NCBI GenBank assembly: GCA_034003245.1 | Contig: JAVEYY010000009.1 | Location: forward strand, 1 to 64,000 | Reading direction: 5' to 3' | DNA: 64,000 bases | Source: Perlabentimonas sp034003245 | Lineage (GTDB): Bacteria > Bacteroidota > Bacteroidia > Bacteroidales > Tenuifilaceae | Position numbers and translations under genes: made by a program | The notes under the pieces: model-generated | Database searches by the model: none | Seen by the model: the letters and a program-made list of their open reading frames with translations, nothing else | Told to the model about the DNA's origin: nothing | Shown: positions 6,477-14,738 of the stretch, piece by piece | How positions within the stretch are numbered: the first letter of the stretch is position 1 | Layout of the letters: each line of letters begins with the position of its first letter

Positions 6477-8906
6477 ATGTTGTTGCAAATGCGAACTTTT
6501 CAGCGGTTTTTTTTACTTAGCCTTTACCTTGTTTGGTTTGCAAAGTTTGCATCTGCGCAGCAGGTTACCGATATTAATCTTAGGGTAGCTTTTACTTATC
6601 AGTTTGCCCTCAACATAGGCTGGCCTAATCAGGATCAGCAAGACTCCTTTGTTGTTCTTGTTGTTAGCGATAACCCCGAATTCCAAAGGGCATTTCAGGA
6701 AACCCTGTCCGATCGAAAAATCAATGGAACGCCTGTAGTTGTTTCCTTTGCAAGCGATGCATCGTTTAACTTATTACCCCTTCCAAATATTGTTTTTGTT
6801 GATCACGCAAAAAAGGCGTTTGAACTCCGAATCTTGGAGAGGCTCGCCTCTCTTCCGGTGCTGATAATAACAGAGGAGTGTAACCTTTCCGAAGCCGTAA
6901 TGATTAACCTGGTTTACATTGATGAAAAGAAGACAAATATATCTTTTGAGTTAAACCGGCAAAATATTGAACGGAAAGGGCTGGTAATCTCCTCACAGCT
7001 ACTGCTTAGGGGCGGATCGCGAGTTGATTTGGCCGACATGTACGAGAAGCAAGAGGAGCAACTTCGAAAAGAAAGGGAGCATCTCGATTTGCTGAGGCAA
7101 GAGTTTAATGAATTACAGAAGTTAATCAAGCAGCAGGATCAAACCATAAAAGAGCAAGGTTCAACGATAGGTGAGCAGCAGGTTGAAATTAACATTAAGC
7201 AACAGGAAATTTTTTATCAGCAGGAGCAACTAGCAGTATATAGGAATTTACTGGATTCATTATCAAATGAGGTGGAGAGCCAGCAGGAGTTATTGTTGTT
7301 AAATCTTAATCTTATTCGACAGCAAAAAGCCGAGGTTGAGCAGCAGCAGCAAAGACTTACAGGTCAGGAGCAGCAAATTAGCGAGCGAAATCGTATTCTT
7401 GAGCAGCAACGGATCGAAATGCTAACTCAAAGTCAACGAATAGATGAACAGTCCGTTATTCTTGCCCAGCAGGAGGATCGGATTCATGGACAAAAACGGC
7501 TGCTGCTGTTAGCGACTTCAACGGTTTTCTTGGTTTTTATAGCCCTGGCGTTACTGGTTAGAGGAAACATTATAAAGCGAAAGGCCAACCGTATGCTTGA
7601 AATGAAGAACTTGGCCATTGAGTATCAGAAGGAGCAAATTGAAGAGCAGAAGCAAGAGATAGAAAACCAGGCAAACGAATTGGAGCAACAAAACTTTAAC
7701 CTTGAGGCAATTGTAGAGAAAAGAACCCGAGAGTTTAAGCTGGCAAAGGAAAAGGCTGTAGAGAGTGATAACCTTAAATCGGCCTTTTTGGCCAATATGA
7801 GTCACGAGATACGAACCCCTCTTAATGCCATCATTGGATTTTCAGAGCTACTATCGCTTAATGCGCCAAGTACCGAAAATGAGGAGTTGAGGGATTATAT
7901 TCAGGTAATTATTAGTAGTTCCTATGATCTTTTAAGATTAATAAATGATATTATTGACATTGCAAAGATTGAGGCTGGCCAAATTAAACTCGACATACAG
8001 CCATGTGATGTAAGGGTTGAGGTAGAACAGCTTTTTCAAACCTACCAGAAGATTATCAAAACAAAGCCCGACAAGGCTGAGGTATTGTTGACAATGAATG
8101 CCGATGTTCTTGGTGATTCGTTGTTAGTTAATACCGATTCCGATAGGTTGAAGCAAGTACTAAGAAATTTACTCGATAATGCCATTAAATTTACCGAAAA
8201 AGGAAAGGTTGAGTTGGAGTTTAGCATTAAAGGTCGTTTTCTGGAATTCGCTGTGTCCGATACTGGAATTGGGATTCCAACAGAGAAGCAAAAATCGCTT
8301 TTTCAACGATTTGTTAAGATTGATCAGCAAAACAACAAGCTATATTCAGGTACAGGATTAGGGCTTGTTATTTCAAAAAATTTAGTGGAACTAATGGGGG
8401 GGCGAATTTGGTTTAAGTCTGTGCGAGATGTAGGGACCACCTTCTTCTTTACCCTTCCATTAAATCAGAGTTCTATTTCACAAGCTGTTCATGTTGATGC
8501 TCAACCTTTACCCGGAAGTATTACAAAATTCAGTGGTATTACTGCACTTGTTTGCGAAGATGATGAGGCCTCGAGGACACTTCTCGATCACTACCTAGAA
8601 ATACTCAATATAAGGAGCATAATGGCCTCTAGTGCTAAAGAGGCAATTAGCCTTTTTAGGCAAAATATGGCAATAATTGATGTGGTATTGCTCGACATTC
8701 AGCTTCCCGACGGGGATGGTTACTCGGTGCTTAGGGAGCTAAGAGATTTGGATAGTAAGGAAACGCCAGTAGTTGCTCAAACAGCTTTTGCCATGGCCAA
8801 CGACGCACAGATTATTCTCGATAAAGGATTTGATGGGTATTTGCCTAAACCTTATCTTATTGGCGATTTAACCCAAGCGTTAACCAAAGTAATTAAAAAT
8901 AGTTAG
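6477..8906 (+). CDS. Hybrid sensor histidine kinase with periplasmic YfiR-like domain
   Basis: An 809-residue inner-membrane kinase. In order: signal sequence (1-28; ATG at 6489 is an alternative start); YfiR/DUF4154-like periplasmic domain (about 30-180, with VAFTYQFALNIGWP and VVLVVSDNPEFQ); a Gln/Glu-rich coiled coil (about 183-338); one membrane segment (about 341-362, LLLLATSTVFLVFIALALLV); a second short coiled coil; HisKA with phospho-acceptor H443 in ANMSHEIRTPLNAI; HATPase with N-box LRNLLDNAIKFTEKG, G1 DTGIGIP and G2 GTGLGLV; and a receiver with acceptor D740 in VVLLDIQLPDGDGY. It has no DNA-binding output, so the signal must pass to another protein. YfiR in Pseudomonas is a separate periplasmic repressor of a cyclase; here the domain is fused to a kinase. 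A SiaC-family gene follows downstream. Confidence 0.93.
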   Translation: MLLQMRTFQRFFLLSLYLVWFAKFASAQQVTDINLRVAFTYQFALNIGWPNQDQQDSFVVLVVSDNPEFQRAFQETLSDRKINGTPVVVSFASDASFNLLPLPNIVFVDHAKKAFELRILERLASLPVLIITEECNLSEAVMINLVYIDEKKTNISFELNRQNIERKGLVISSQLLLRGGSRVDLADMYEKQEEQLRKEREHLDLLRQEFNELQKLIKQQDQTIKEQGSTIGEQQVEINIKQQEIFYQQEQLAVYRNLLDSLSNEVESQQELLLLNLNLIRQQKAEVEQQQQRLTGQEQQISERNRILEQQRIEMLTQSQRIDEQSVILAQQEDRIHGQKRLLLLATSTVFLVFIALALLVRGNIIKRKANRMLEMKNLAIEYQKEQIEEQKQEIENQANELEQQNFNLEAIVEKRTREFKLAKEKAVESDNLKSAFLANMSHEIRTPLNAIIGFSELLSLNAPSTENEELRDYIQVIISSSYDLLRLINDIIDIAKIEAGQIKLDIQPCDVRVEVEQLFQTYQKIIKTKPDKAEVLLTMNADVLGDSLLVNTDSDRLKQVLRNLLDNAIKFTEKGKVELEFSIKGRFLEFAVSDTGIGIPTEKQKSLFQRFVKIDQQNNKLYSGTGLGLVISKNLVELMGGRIWFKSVRDVGTTFFFTLPLNQSSISQAVHVDAQPLPGSITKFSGITALVCEDDEASRTLLDHYLEILNIRSIMASSAKEAISLFRQNMAIIDVVLLDIQLPDGDGYSVLRELRDLDSKETPVVAQTAFAMANDAQIILDKGFDGYLPKPYLIGDLTQALTKVIKNS

Positions 8907-9007
8907 CGACATTTCAGTGTTAATGATAACTATTGGAAGCTGTTTACCTCATTTTATTCGAAGTTTAACGTTGAAGACTAGGTTTTAGTCAAATCGTTTA
9001 AGTTCAA

Positions 9008-9040
9008 TTTGACTTTTTAATTCCAAATCTCCTATCTTTA
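9008..9040 (+). promoter_or_regulatory. Probable promoter of the SiaC-family gene
   Basis: TTTG (9008-9011) and TATCTTTA (9033-9040) are 21 bases apart, matching the Bacteroidota consensus except for the last base. The ATG is 26 bases downstream. This suggests the gene can be expressed separately from the kinase. Confidence 0.5.
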
Positions 9041-9065
9041 CCATGTAGTTTATAGCAAAATAAGC

Positions 9066-9461
9066 ATGAAACCTCTAAAAATTGAAGCGGCTATCGATAC
9101 TCCTGAAATTCTGTTCGATCCGAATACTAATGTTTTTTCAATATCAGGCATCTCGCACCCCGAGAATGCAAAGGAGTTTTATGCTGAAATTCTCGATTGG
9201 TTAGATGAGTACTACCAGGAGGCCAAGGATATACAGGGCCAAAAAATTGTTGTCGACCTTAACTTTAAGTACATCAACTCATCTTCCTACAAGTACTTAA
9301 GGGAGGTGATGAAAAAGGTTGCTAACATTAAGCGCAATGGTATTCAGGTTGAGGTGCTCTGGAATTACCACGAGGACGACGAGGATTTGCTCAACGAGGG
9401 GATGGTGCTATTTGAATTACCCGAAATTAGCCTTGAGTACCGTTGTGTTCCCTATAATTAG
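9066..9461 (+). CDS. SiaC-family (DUF1987) regulatory phosphoprotein
   Basis: A 131-residue cytoplasmic protein matching the SiaC/DUF1987 family in length and sequence (APEILFDP-like start DTPEILFDPNTNVFSISG, then VVDLNFKYINSSSYKYL and VLWNYHEDDEDLLNEG). In Pseudomonas, SiaC is an anti-anti-sigma-like protein phosphorylated on a Thr/Ser by SiaB, dephosphorylated by SiaA, and activates the cyclase SiaD when unphosphorylated. The INSSSYKYL segment is where the phospho-acceptor is expected. No SiaA, SiaB or SiaD gene is visible in the window; instead a hybrid histidine kinase precedes it by 160 bases. A functional link to that kinase is inference. Confidence 0.85.
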   Translation: MKPLKIEAAIDTPEILFDPNTNVFSISGISHPENAKEFYAEILDWLDEYYQEAKDIQGQKIVVDLNFKYINSSSYKYLREVMKKVANIKRNGIQVEVLWNYHEDDEDLLNEGMVLFELPEISLEYRCVPYN

Positions 9462-9475
9462 TCGGTGCTAGATAA

Positions 9476-10171
9476 TTACTCTTGACTCAACCGATTTTCG
9501 ACCCTGGCCGAAATTGACCGCAAAATTTTACTAAACAATAATAACTCGTCGTCATTGGCATTCGCCGTGAATCGGTGATTGATTTTGTCGTAGGTAATGG
9601 CCAATTCAATGCTTTGCGGGTCACATCCAACCATTGGGCCAAAGATTTTTGCAATGGTCGATGGAGGAATTTCAGGATTAATCACCTTGAAATTGTAAAG
9701 CTGAGCCACCAAAAACGCTGCGCTTCCCGATGTGAGCACGGTTTCTGAGTCGACCATTACCACCTTTTCTACGCTATTGTATGGCAATGTATCCACGGGC
9801 GTGAAAAGTTGCTCCAGCAGCTCAATTTTTATATCGGTTAACTTATCAATTAGCTTTGGGAAATACTTTTGCCTGATATAAAAAACTTCGGGATAGTCCG
9901 TTTCAGAGGGAGTTCCATTTGTAATCTCGAGTTGTTTATTTAGCGCTTTTAGCCACGAGTCGAGCGCTATTACCGTGTAGTCATTTTGTGGGATTTTGTC
10001 GATTGTCGATTGTAGGCTTCGCAAAAAGGGGTTGAATTGTGACTCGAAAAACTCTTCAATCATTAGCTCGGTGTGGCTAAGAATGCTTTCCTCACTGAAA
10101 ATCTCGTCGGACTGGTGGCGAAGCTGCTTAAATGCAGCGATAGTTTGACTTACAATCTTTGCCCTATCCAT
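9476..10171 (-). CDS. Hypothetical protein, soluble, unknown family
   Basis: A 231-residue protein without signal peptide or membrane helix. The N-terminal two thirds are predicted helical and acidic (ESILSHTELMIEEFFESQF). The C-terminal part (SGSAAFLVAQLYNFKVI, then STIAKIFGPMVGCDPQSIEL) faintly recalls the helical ending of Bacteroidota RteC-type regulators, but the resemblance is too weak to name it so. It converges on the SiaC-family gene with only 14 bases between the stops and is divergent from the small gene at 10326. Function unknown. Confidence 0.7.
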   Translation of the reverse strand: MDRAKIVSQTIAAFKQLRHQSDEIFSEESILSHTELMIEEFFESQFNPFLRSLQSTIDKIPQNDYTVIALDSWLKALNKQLEITNGTPSETDYPEVFYIRQKYFPKLIDKLTDIKIELLEQLFTPVDTLPYNSVEKVVMVDSETVLTSGSAAFLVAQLYNFKVINPEIPPSTIAKIFGPMVGCDPQSIELAITYDKINHRFTANANDDELLLFSKILRSISARVENRLSQE

Positions 10172-10325
10172 ATAATGCTGTTTTTTTTGTAAATATCGTA
10201 AAACATTACATTATAGCCATATTGTGAAACAATTTTATGGTATCAATTTTCAACAACCACAATTTATTCGTAATCTTTTCATATTTTTGTGCCTTAAATT
10301 ATTATCAACATAACAGCAAAGCATT

Positions 10326-10610
10326 ATGGCAAGTATTAGAAACATTAAGAAGGATATCGATTACCTTGTGAGTGAGGTGATTTCAGATTGCTACACCTAC
10401 CTTTACCTTCACGGTGACAAGAATAGGGATAAGGTGACAAGCATTATTGAAGAAGTGGTGAATAAGCGTAACGATTTTATCCACATGGCAAACAACCCTG
10501 GTAAAGAGCTGGACAAGAAGCAAACCCGTAAGCATTTCAAAACTCTCTACAGCAATCTCTTTTCGATGGTTGATAACTCTTTCACCCAGCTAAGCGAGCT
10601 AAGCAAGTAG
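10326..10610 (+). CDS. Small conserved-looking hypothetical protein
   Basis: A 94-residue, lysine-rich, all-helical-looking protein (SIIEEVVNKRNDFIHMAN, then KKQTRKHFKTLYSNLFSMV). No signal peptide or membrane segment. The coding character (ATG start, TAG stop, own terminator at 10633-10684) supports a real gene. A possible -7 element TATTTTTG lies at 10282-10289, without a clear -33. I recognise no function; it resembles small cytoplasmic proteins common in Bacteroidota genomes. Confidence 0.75.
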   Translation: MASIRNIKKDIDYLVSEVISDCYTYLYLHGDKNRDKVTSIIEEVVNKRNDFIHMANNPGKELDKKQTRKHFKTLYSNLFSMVDNSFTQLSELSK

Positions 10611-10632
10611 TAAGTTCCTTGTATAATTTTTT

Positions 10633-10684
10633 AAAGGTTCTCAGTATTTGGGTGATGCTCAAATTTGGGAACCTTTGTGTTTTA
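10633..10684 (+). terminator. Probable terminator
   Basis: AAAGGTTC (10633-10640) pairs with GAACCTTT (10669-10676), and an inner ATTTG/CAAAT pair extends the hairpin. A T-rich stretch follows. It separates the small gene at 10326 from the outer-membrane protein gene at 10739. Confidence 0.65.
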
Positions 10685-10738
10685 GTATAGCCCAGTATAC
10701 CCTAAAATTTTGTTAAACCCTAAAAGTTAATTTTCAAC

Positions 10739-11281
10739 ATGAAACGCTACATCCTAAAAATCCTTCCTCTGTGCCTCTTTTTTGTTATTAACTTTCAAGC
10801 CCCGCTCAGTGCCCAGGGGGTGGTCGTAAGCGAACCCAAAGAAGAGCCCAATACTATAGTTCGTCTTGGGTTACTTCCTCCAGGTATACTTGTCGAGCAG
10901 AAGATAACACCAAAATCATCTGTAATTGTTAAGCTTATAGCGGGTTTCTCGTTTTACTATGTTAATGTAAACGGGGTTTCGGATTCCGATTTTAAACTTT
11001 ACCCTACTTTGGCCATTGAGCCTAGGTACTATACCACTTTGGATAAGCGCCGTGCAGAGAATAGGCGAACCGATTACCTGTCGAGCGGTTACGTGGGCTT
11101 TCCGGTAAATATTGGTTTAACCGATTCGAGTTTCAGCTTAGGCCCAGTATATGGTTTTCAAAAAACGCTTGGGAAAAAAGGATATTGGCACATAAGCATT
11201 GGGCTTGGATACTCTAAAACAGTGGAAAAGGAGGGAATTAGCCCAATAGGCGATTTTAGCATTGGGTTTATACTAAACTAG
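10739..11281 (+). CDS. Predicted outer-membrane beta-barrel protein
   Basis: A 180-residue protein with a signal peptide (1-25, ending APLSAQG) and alternating hydrophobic/aromatic strands (IVKLIAGFSFYYVNV, YWHISIGLGYSKTV) ending in FSIGFILN, as expected of a small eight-stranded barrel. No enzymatic motif. The stop is only 6 bases before the start of the PatB-like gene, so the two are probably co-transcribed, although a joint function is not obvious. Confidence 0.7.
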   Translation: MKRYILKILPLCLFFVINFQAPLSAQGVVVSEPKEEPNTIVRLGLLPPGILVEQKITPKSSVIVKLIAGFSFYYVNVNGVSDSDFKLYPTLAIEPRYYTTLDKRRAENRRTDYLSSGYVGFPVNIGLTDSSFSLGPVYGFQKTLGKKGYWHISIGLGYSKTVEKEGISPIGDFSIGFILN

Positions 11282-11287
11282 ATAATC

Positions 11288-12463
11288 ATGAAGTACGATT
11301 TCTCAACCATTATTCCCCGCGAGAACACATCAGCCATCAAACTCGAGAAGCGCAAAGCACTTTTTGGCGATGCTAATGTACTCCCCATGTGGGTTGCCGA
11401 CATGGACTTTGCAACGCCGCCCTTTATAATTGAACGACTTCAAAAGCGCCTTGAGCACCCAATACTGGGCTATACGCTTCAGGATGATGAGTACAACAAT
11501 GCCATTGTTGGCTGGTTGCAGAAAAGGTTTAATTGGACAATTGAGACGAGCTGGTTGTCATTTTGCCCTGGTATTGTAGCCGGATTAAACCATGCAGTGC
11601 AGGCCTACACAAAACCTAGCGACAAGGTTCTAATTCAATCTCCGGTTTATCATCCCTTTTTCTATGCAGTAAGGCAAAATGGACGTGAGCAGGTTACCAA
11701 CCCGCTTATATTAAGAGATGGAATTTACTCTATTGATTTCGATGATTTTGAGGCTCAGGTAAAACAGGGCGTTAAGCTATTTATCCTCTGCTCGCCGCAT
11801 AATCCTGTTGGAAGAGTTTGGACAAGAGACGAGTTAACCAGAATGGCAAATATCTGTTTAGATAATAATGTTCTGGTTGTTTCCGATGAGATTCATGCCG
11901 ATTTGGTTTTTAAACCTTACGAGCACATTCCTTTAGCATCAATTTCATCTGCAATTGCGGAGAATACGATTACCTTTGGATCGGCTAGTAAAACATTTAA
12001 CATAGCAGGATTAGCCACCGCGTGGATTGCTATTTCGAAACCTCAACTATTAAAGCGATATAACCTACAAGCCGAGCGCAATGGCACTTGGCACGGGAAT
12101 ATTTTTGGGTTTGAGGCTACAACTGCGGCCTATAGCCCCGAGGGCGAGGAGTGGTTAGGCCAACTTCTCGATTATATTAGTGGCAATATTAAACTCGTGC
12201 AAGAATTTTTATCCACATACCTCCCAAAAATTAAGCTTATTGAGCCACAGGGAACCTACTTGTTATGGCTCGATTTTAGGGAGTTTGGCCTCAGTGAGGA
12301 TGAACTAAAAAAAGTACTTGTTGAGAAAGCTGGGCTTGGTCTTAATTCGGGGGCAATGTTTGGTGCAGAAGGTGTAGGTTTCCAGCGAATGAATGTAGCC
12401 TGTCCTAGGGAAACTGTAGTTACAGCACTCGATAAGCTAAAAGGCGCTTTTGCAGGAATATAG
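11288..12463 (+). CDS. patB: PatB/MalY-type PLP-dependent C-S lyase (cystathionine beta-lyase-like)
   Basis: A 391-residue fold-type I PLP enzyme of the MalY/PatB family. Diagnostic features are the N-terminal PMWVADMDFATPPFI, the cofactor-binding CSPHNPVGRVW, VSDEIHADLV, and the PLP lysine K235 in SASKTFNIAGLATAW. The known family reaction is beta-elimination of cystathionine or S-alkyl-cysteines to thiol, pyruvate and ammonia, so a role in methionine synthesis or thiol release is expected. Length matches the family. It follows an outer-membrane protein gene by 6 bases. Aminotransferase annotation is the main alternative and shares the same fold. Confidence 0.87.
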   Translation: MKYDFSTIIPRENTSAIKLEKRKALFGDANVLPMWVADMDFATPPFIIERLQKRLEHPILGYTLQDDEYNNAIVGWLQKRFNWTIETSWLSFCPGIVAGLNHAVQAYTKPSDKVLIQSPVYHPFFYAVRQNGREQVTNPLILRDGIYSIDFDDFEAQVKQGVKLFILCSPHNPVGRVWTRDELTRMANICLDNNVLVVSDEIHADLVFKPYEHIPLASISSAIAENTITFGSASKTFNIAGLATAWIAISKPQLLKRYNLQAERNGTWHGNIFGFEATTAAYSPEGEEWLGQLLDYISGNIKLVQEFLSTYLPKIKLIEPQGTYLLWLDFREFGLSEDELKKVLVEKAGLGLNSGAMFGAEGVGFQRMNVACPRETVVTALDKLKGAFAGI

Positions 12464-12614
12464 TATTTGTGGGCATTTGCTCAGTTTTCTGAAGGTAAAT
12501 GTGAAACAAATTGAACAATTGTTGAACATTTATAGTTTCTAATGGTGATAAAAGTTATACGTTTTCGATATTATGTATAACTTTATATGTGTTTTTAATG
12601 CAAGCTACACCTCC

Positions 12615-13688
12615 ATGAGAAACCACAGTGCATTGTTCGTAGCCTTTGTTGTAATCACTCTACTGTTTACCGGAACAGGAGTTATGGCACAGCGCGCTCC
12701 AATGGTTCTCTTTTCTCCCGACTCTATCAACAGCCTTAACCAGGATATTAGGAACGATAAGTACGGCAAAATTTCAAGCCTAATTATTTACTATAATAAT
12801 CGAATCGTTTACGAATCGTACTATGGCTTTGCCCAGGCGTCTACATTACACCCAATTAGCTCAGTAACTAAAAGTATCACATCGTTGGCTGTAGGTATTT
12901 GCCTCGATAAAGGTTTGATCCCCTCGCTCGATGTTAAACTTGCCGATTACCTTCCTGAGTATAAAGATCTATTTGCTAAAGATCCGCGGAAAGATGCAAT
13001 AACTCTTAGGCATCTTTTAGCTCAAACTAGTGGATTTAAATGGGACGAGTGGACAATACATTACTCGTACGCCGGCAACCCACTTATCGAGTTAAGTCAT
13101 CAAAATCAGAACTGGCTGCCCCTAATTCTAAATCTACCAATGACTGCAAGCCCGGGTCAGGTTTTTTGTTACAATAGCGCCTGCTCGGATTTAATAAAGC
13201 AAATTGTAGAACGTGCTTCGGGCTTAAGTTTTAAGCGTTTTGTTGAGGAGAATATTTTTCGGGAGTTGAATATCTCGTCGTACCATTGGGATAGTTATCC
13301 TGAGAATGGTGAGCCCGCCTGGGGTGGCCTTTCACTCACAACCCGCGACATGGCCAAGATTGGTGTTCTTGTTCACAACCAGGGGCGTTGGGGAAGTAAA
13401 ATCATTATATCTGAGAAGTGGATTAAAGAATCTGTTTCTGAGATAACTCACACCGATAGCATTGGATATGGTTATCATTGGTGGGTAAAGGATCAGCCCG
13501 ATGGACAGCCCCTAATTTTTGCCGCTGGATATGGCGATCAGTATGTATTTGTAGCTTCCGATAAAAAGTTGGTTGTGGCCATAAATGCTAAGAACTTCAC
13601 CGACCATAAGTGGGAGCGTGATCATAACGATCTAATCAACCGGATTCTTCGTGCCTACTCAAGCCCTGAACTAGCCGTAAGGGAGTAG
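12615..13688 (+). CDS. Exported serine hydrolase, beta-lactamase/penicillin-binding-protein fold
   Basis: A 357-residue protein. The start at 12615 (MRNHSAL) is chosen over an in-frame ATG at 12573 because it gives a clean signal peptide ending GVMAQ. The SxxK motif is S83-V-T-K86 in ISSVTKSITSLA, the YxN-like motif is in FCYNSACSDL, and WGGLSLTTRDMAKIG follows. These place it in the class C beta-lactamase-like (Pfam Beta-lactamase) family, which includes esterases, D-amino-acid peptidases and penicillin-recycling proteins. Substrate unknown; resistance cannot be inferred. It has no tight neighbour: 152 bases separate it from patB and 37 from the next gene. Confidence 0.87.
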   Translation: MRNHSALFVAFVVITLLFTGTGVMAQRAPMVLFSPDSINSLNQDIRNDKYGKISSLIIYYNNRIVYESYYGFAQASTLHPISSVTKSITSLAVGICLDKGLIPSLDVKLADYLPEYKDLFAKDPRKDAITLRHLLAQTSGFKWDEWTIHYSYAGNPLIELSHQNQNWLPLILNLPMTASPGQVFCYNSACSDLIKQIVERASGLSFKRFVEENIFRELNISSYHWDSYPENGEPAWGGLSLTTRDMAKIGVLVHNQGRWGSKIIISEKWIKESVSEITHTDSIGYGYHWWVKDQPDGQPLIFAAGYGDQYVFVASDKKLVVAINAKNFTDHKWERDHNDLINRILRAYSSPELAVRE

Positions 13689-13725
13689 GCTGTTTATCTG
13701 CTTACTAATCAAAAACTCTATAGTT

Positions 13726-14733
13726 ATGGCAAACCTTAAAACTACTTATTTGGGTTTAGAACTGAAAAACCCACTTATTGTTGGCGCATCATCGCTAACT
13801 GCCGATCCTGAGAAGCTAAGCGCCCTCTCGGACGCTGGTGCAATTGTCATCAAATCGCTCTTCGAGGAGCAAATACAGCTCGAGGAGATGGAGATGATGA
13901 ACACCCTCGATGAGTATGCTGAACGAAATGCGGAGATGACACGCCTGTTTCCCAACGTTAAGCATGCCGGGCCCAAGGAGCACCTCTTAAAGCTAAAGCA
14001 AGCTAAGCAAAGTGTTACTATCCCTGTAATTGCAAGCCTTAACGCAGTTCACGACGACACCTGGGTTGAGTATGCTAAACAGATTGAGCAAACCGGTGTT
14101 GATGCCATTGAACTTAACCTTTTTATGACACCTCGGAATTTCGACATGGCTGGAGGCGATATAATCCAGAGCCAGATCGACACCTTAAACAGGGTGAGCA
14201 AGGCTATCTCTATTCCTATTGCTGTTAAACTTAGCCCTTTTTATACCAATCCTTTATCGGTTATTAGCCGAATGGATATTGAGAAGGTAAAAGGTTTTGT
14301 GCTGTTCAATAAGATGTTTCAGCCAGATATTGACATTTATAAGGAATCGCTGGAGCAGACTATAGTGCTTAGTGGTAGCTACGATATTCGTTTGGCCATT
14401 CGCTTTGCAGGACTGCTATTTGGTAATATTAAATCGGATATCGCAAGTGCCGGAGGCATAATGACCGGTGCCGATGCCATAAAAACAATGCTTGCTGGTG
14501 CTTCGGCATTTCAGGTGGTAAGTTCGCTTTACGTTAATGGCCCAGGTTACATTAAAACAATCCTGTCAGATATTAATACATGGATGGATAATAAGGGTTA
14601 TACCACAATTAACGAGTTTAAGGGAAAGCTCGCTCGCAAGAACCTTACCGATCCATTTGCCTATAGGCGTTCGCAGTATGTGGATATTATCATGAAATCG
14701 GAACAATACCTTAAAAGGAAAACTTTGCCCTAA
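13726..14733 (+). CDS. Dihydroorotate dehydrogenase-like flavoprotein, catalytic motif altered
   Basis: A 335-residue TIM-barrel protein of the DHOD-like group. It starts with TTYLGLELKNPLIVGASSLT and retains FMN-site features (IAVKLSPFYTNPLSV, ASAGGIMTGADAIKTMLAGA). At residues 129-136 the class 1 DHOD motif NxSCPN is replaced by ELNLFMTP, so the Cys or Ser catalytic base is absent. The subgroup described as lacking some catalytic residues fits this. It is therefore unlikely to be the pyrimidine-pathway enzyme; its substrate is unknown. The photolyase starts 5 bases after its stop, so the two form an operon. Confidence 0.85.
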   Translation: MANLKTTYLGLELKNPLIVGASSLTADPEKLSALSDAGAIVIKSLFEEQIQLEEMEMMNTLDEYAERNAEMTRLFPNVKHAGPKEHLLKLKQAKQSVTIPVIASLNAVHDDTWVEYAKQIEQTGVDAIELNLFMTPRNFDMAGGDIIQSQIDTLNRVSKAISIPIAVKLSPFYTNPLSVISRMDIEKVKGFVLFNKMFQPDIDIYKESLEQTIVLSGSYDIRLAIRFAGLLFGNIKSDIASAGGIMTGADAIKTMLAGASAFQVVSSLYVNGPGYIKTILSDINTWMDNKGYTTINEFKGKLARKNLTDPFAYRRSQYVDIIMKSEQYLKRKTLP

Positions 14734-14738
14734 TCTTA

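Noticed and set aside
13726..14733. Annotation as pyrD, pyrimidine biosynthesis
   Set aside because: The catalytic-base motif is replaced (residues 129-136), so a pathway assignment would be misleading.
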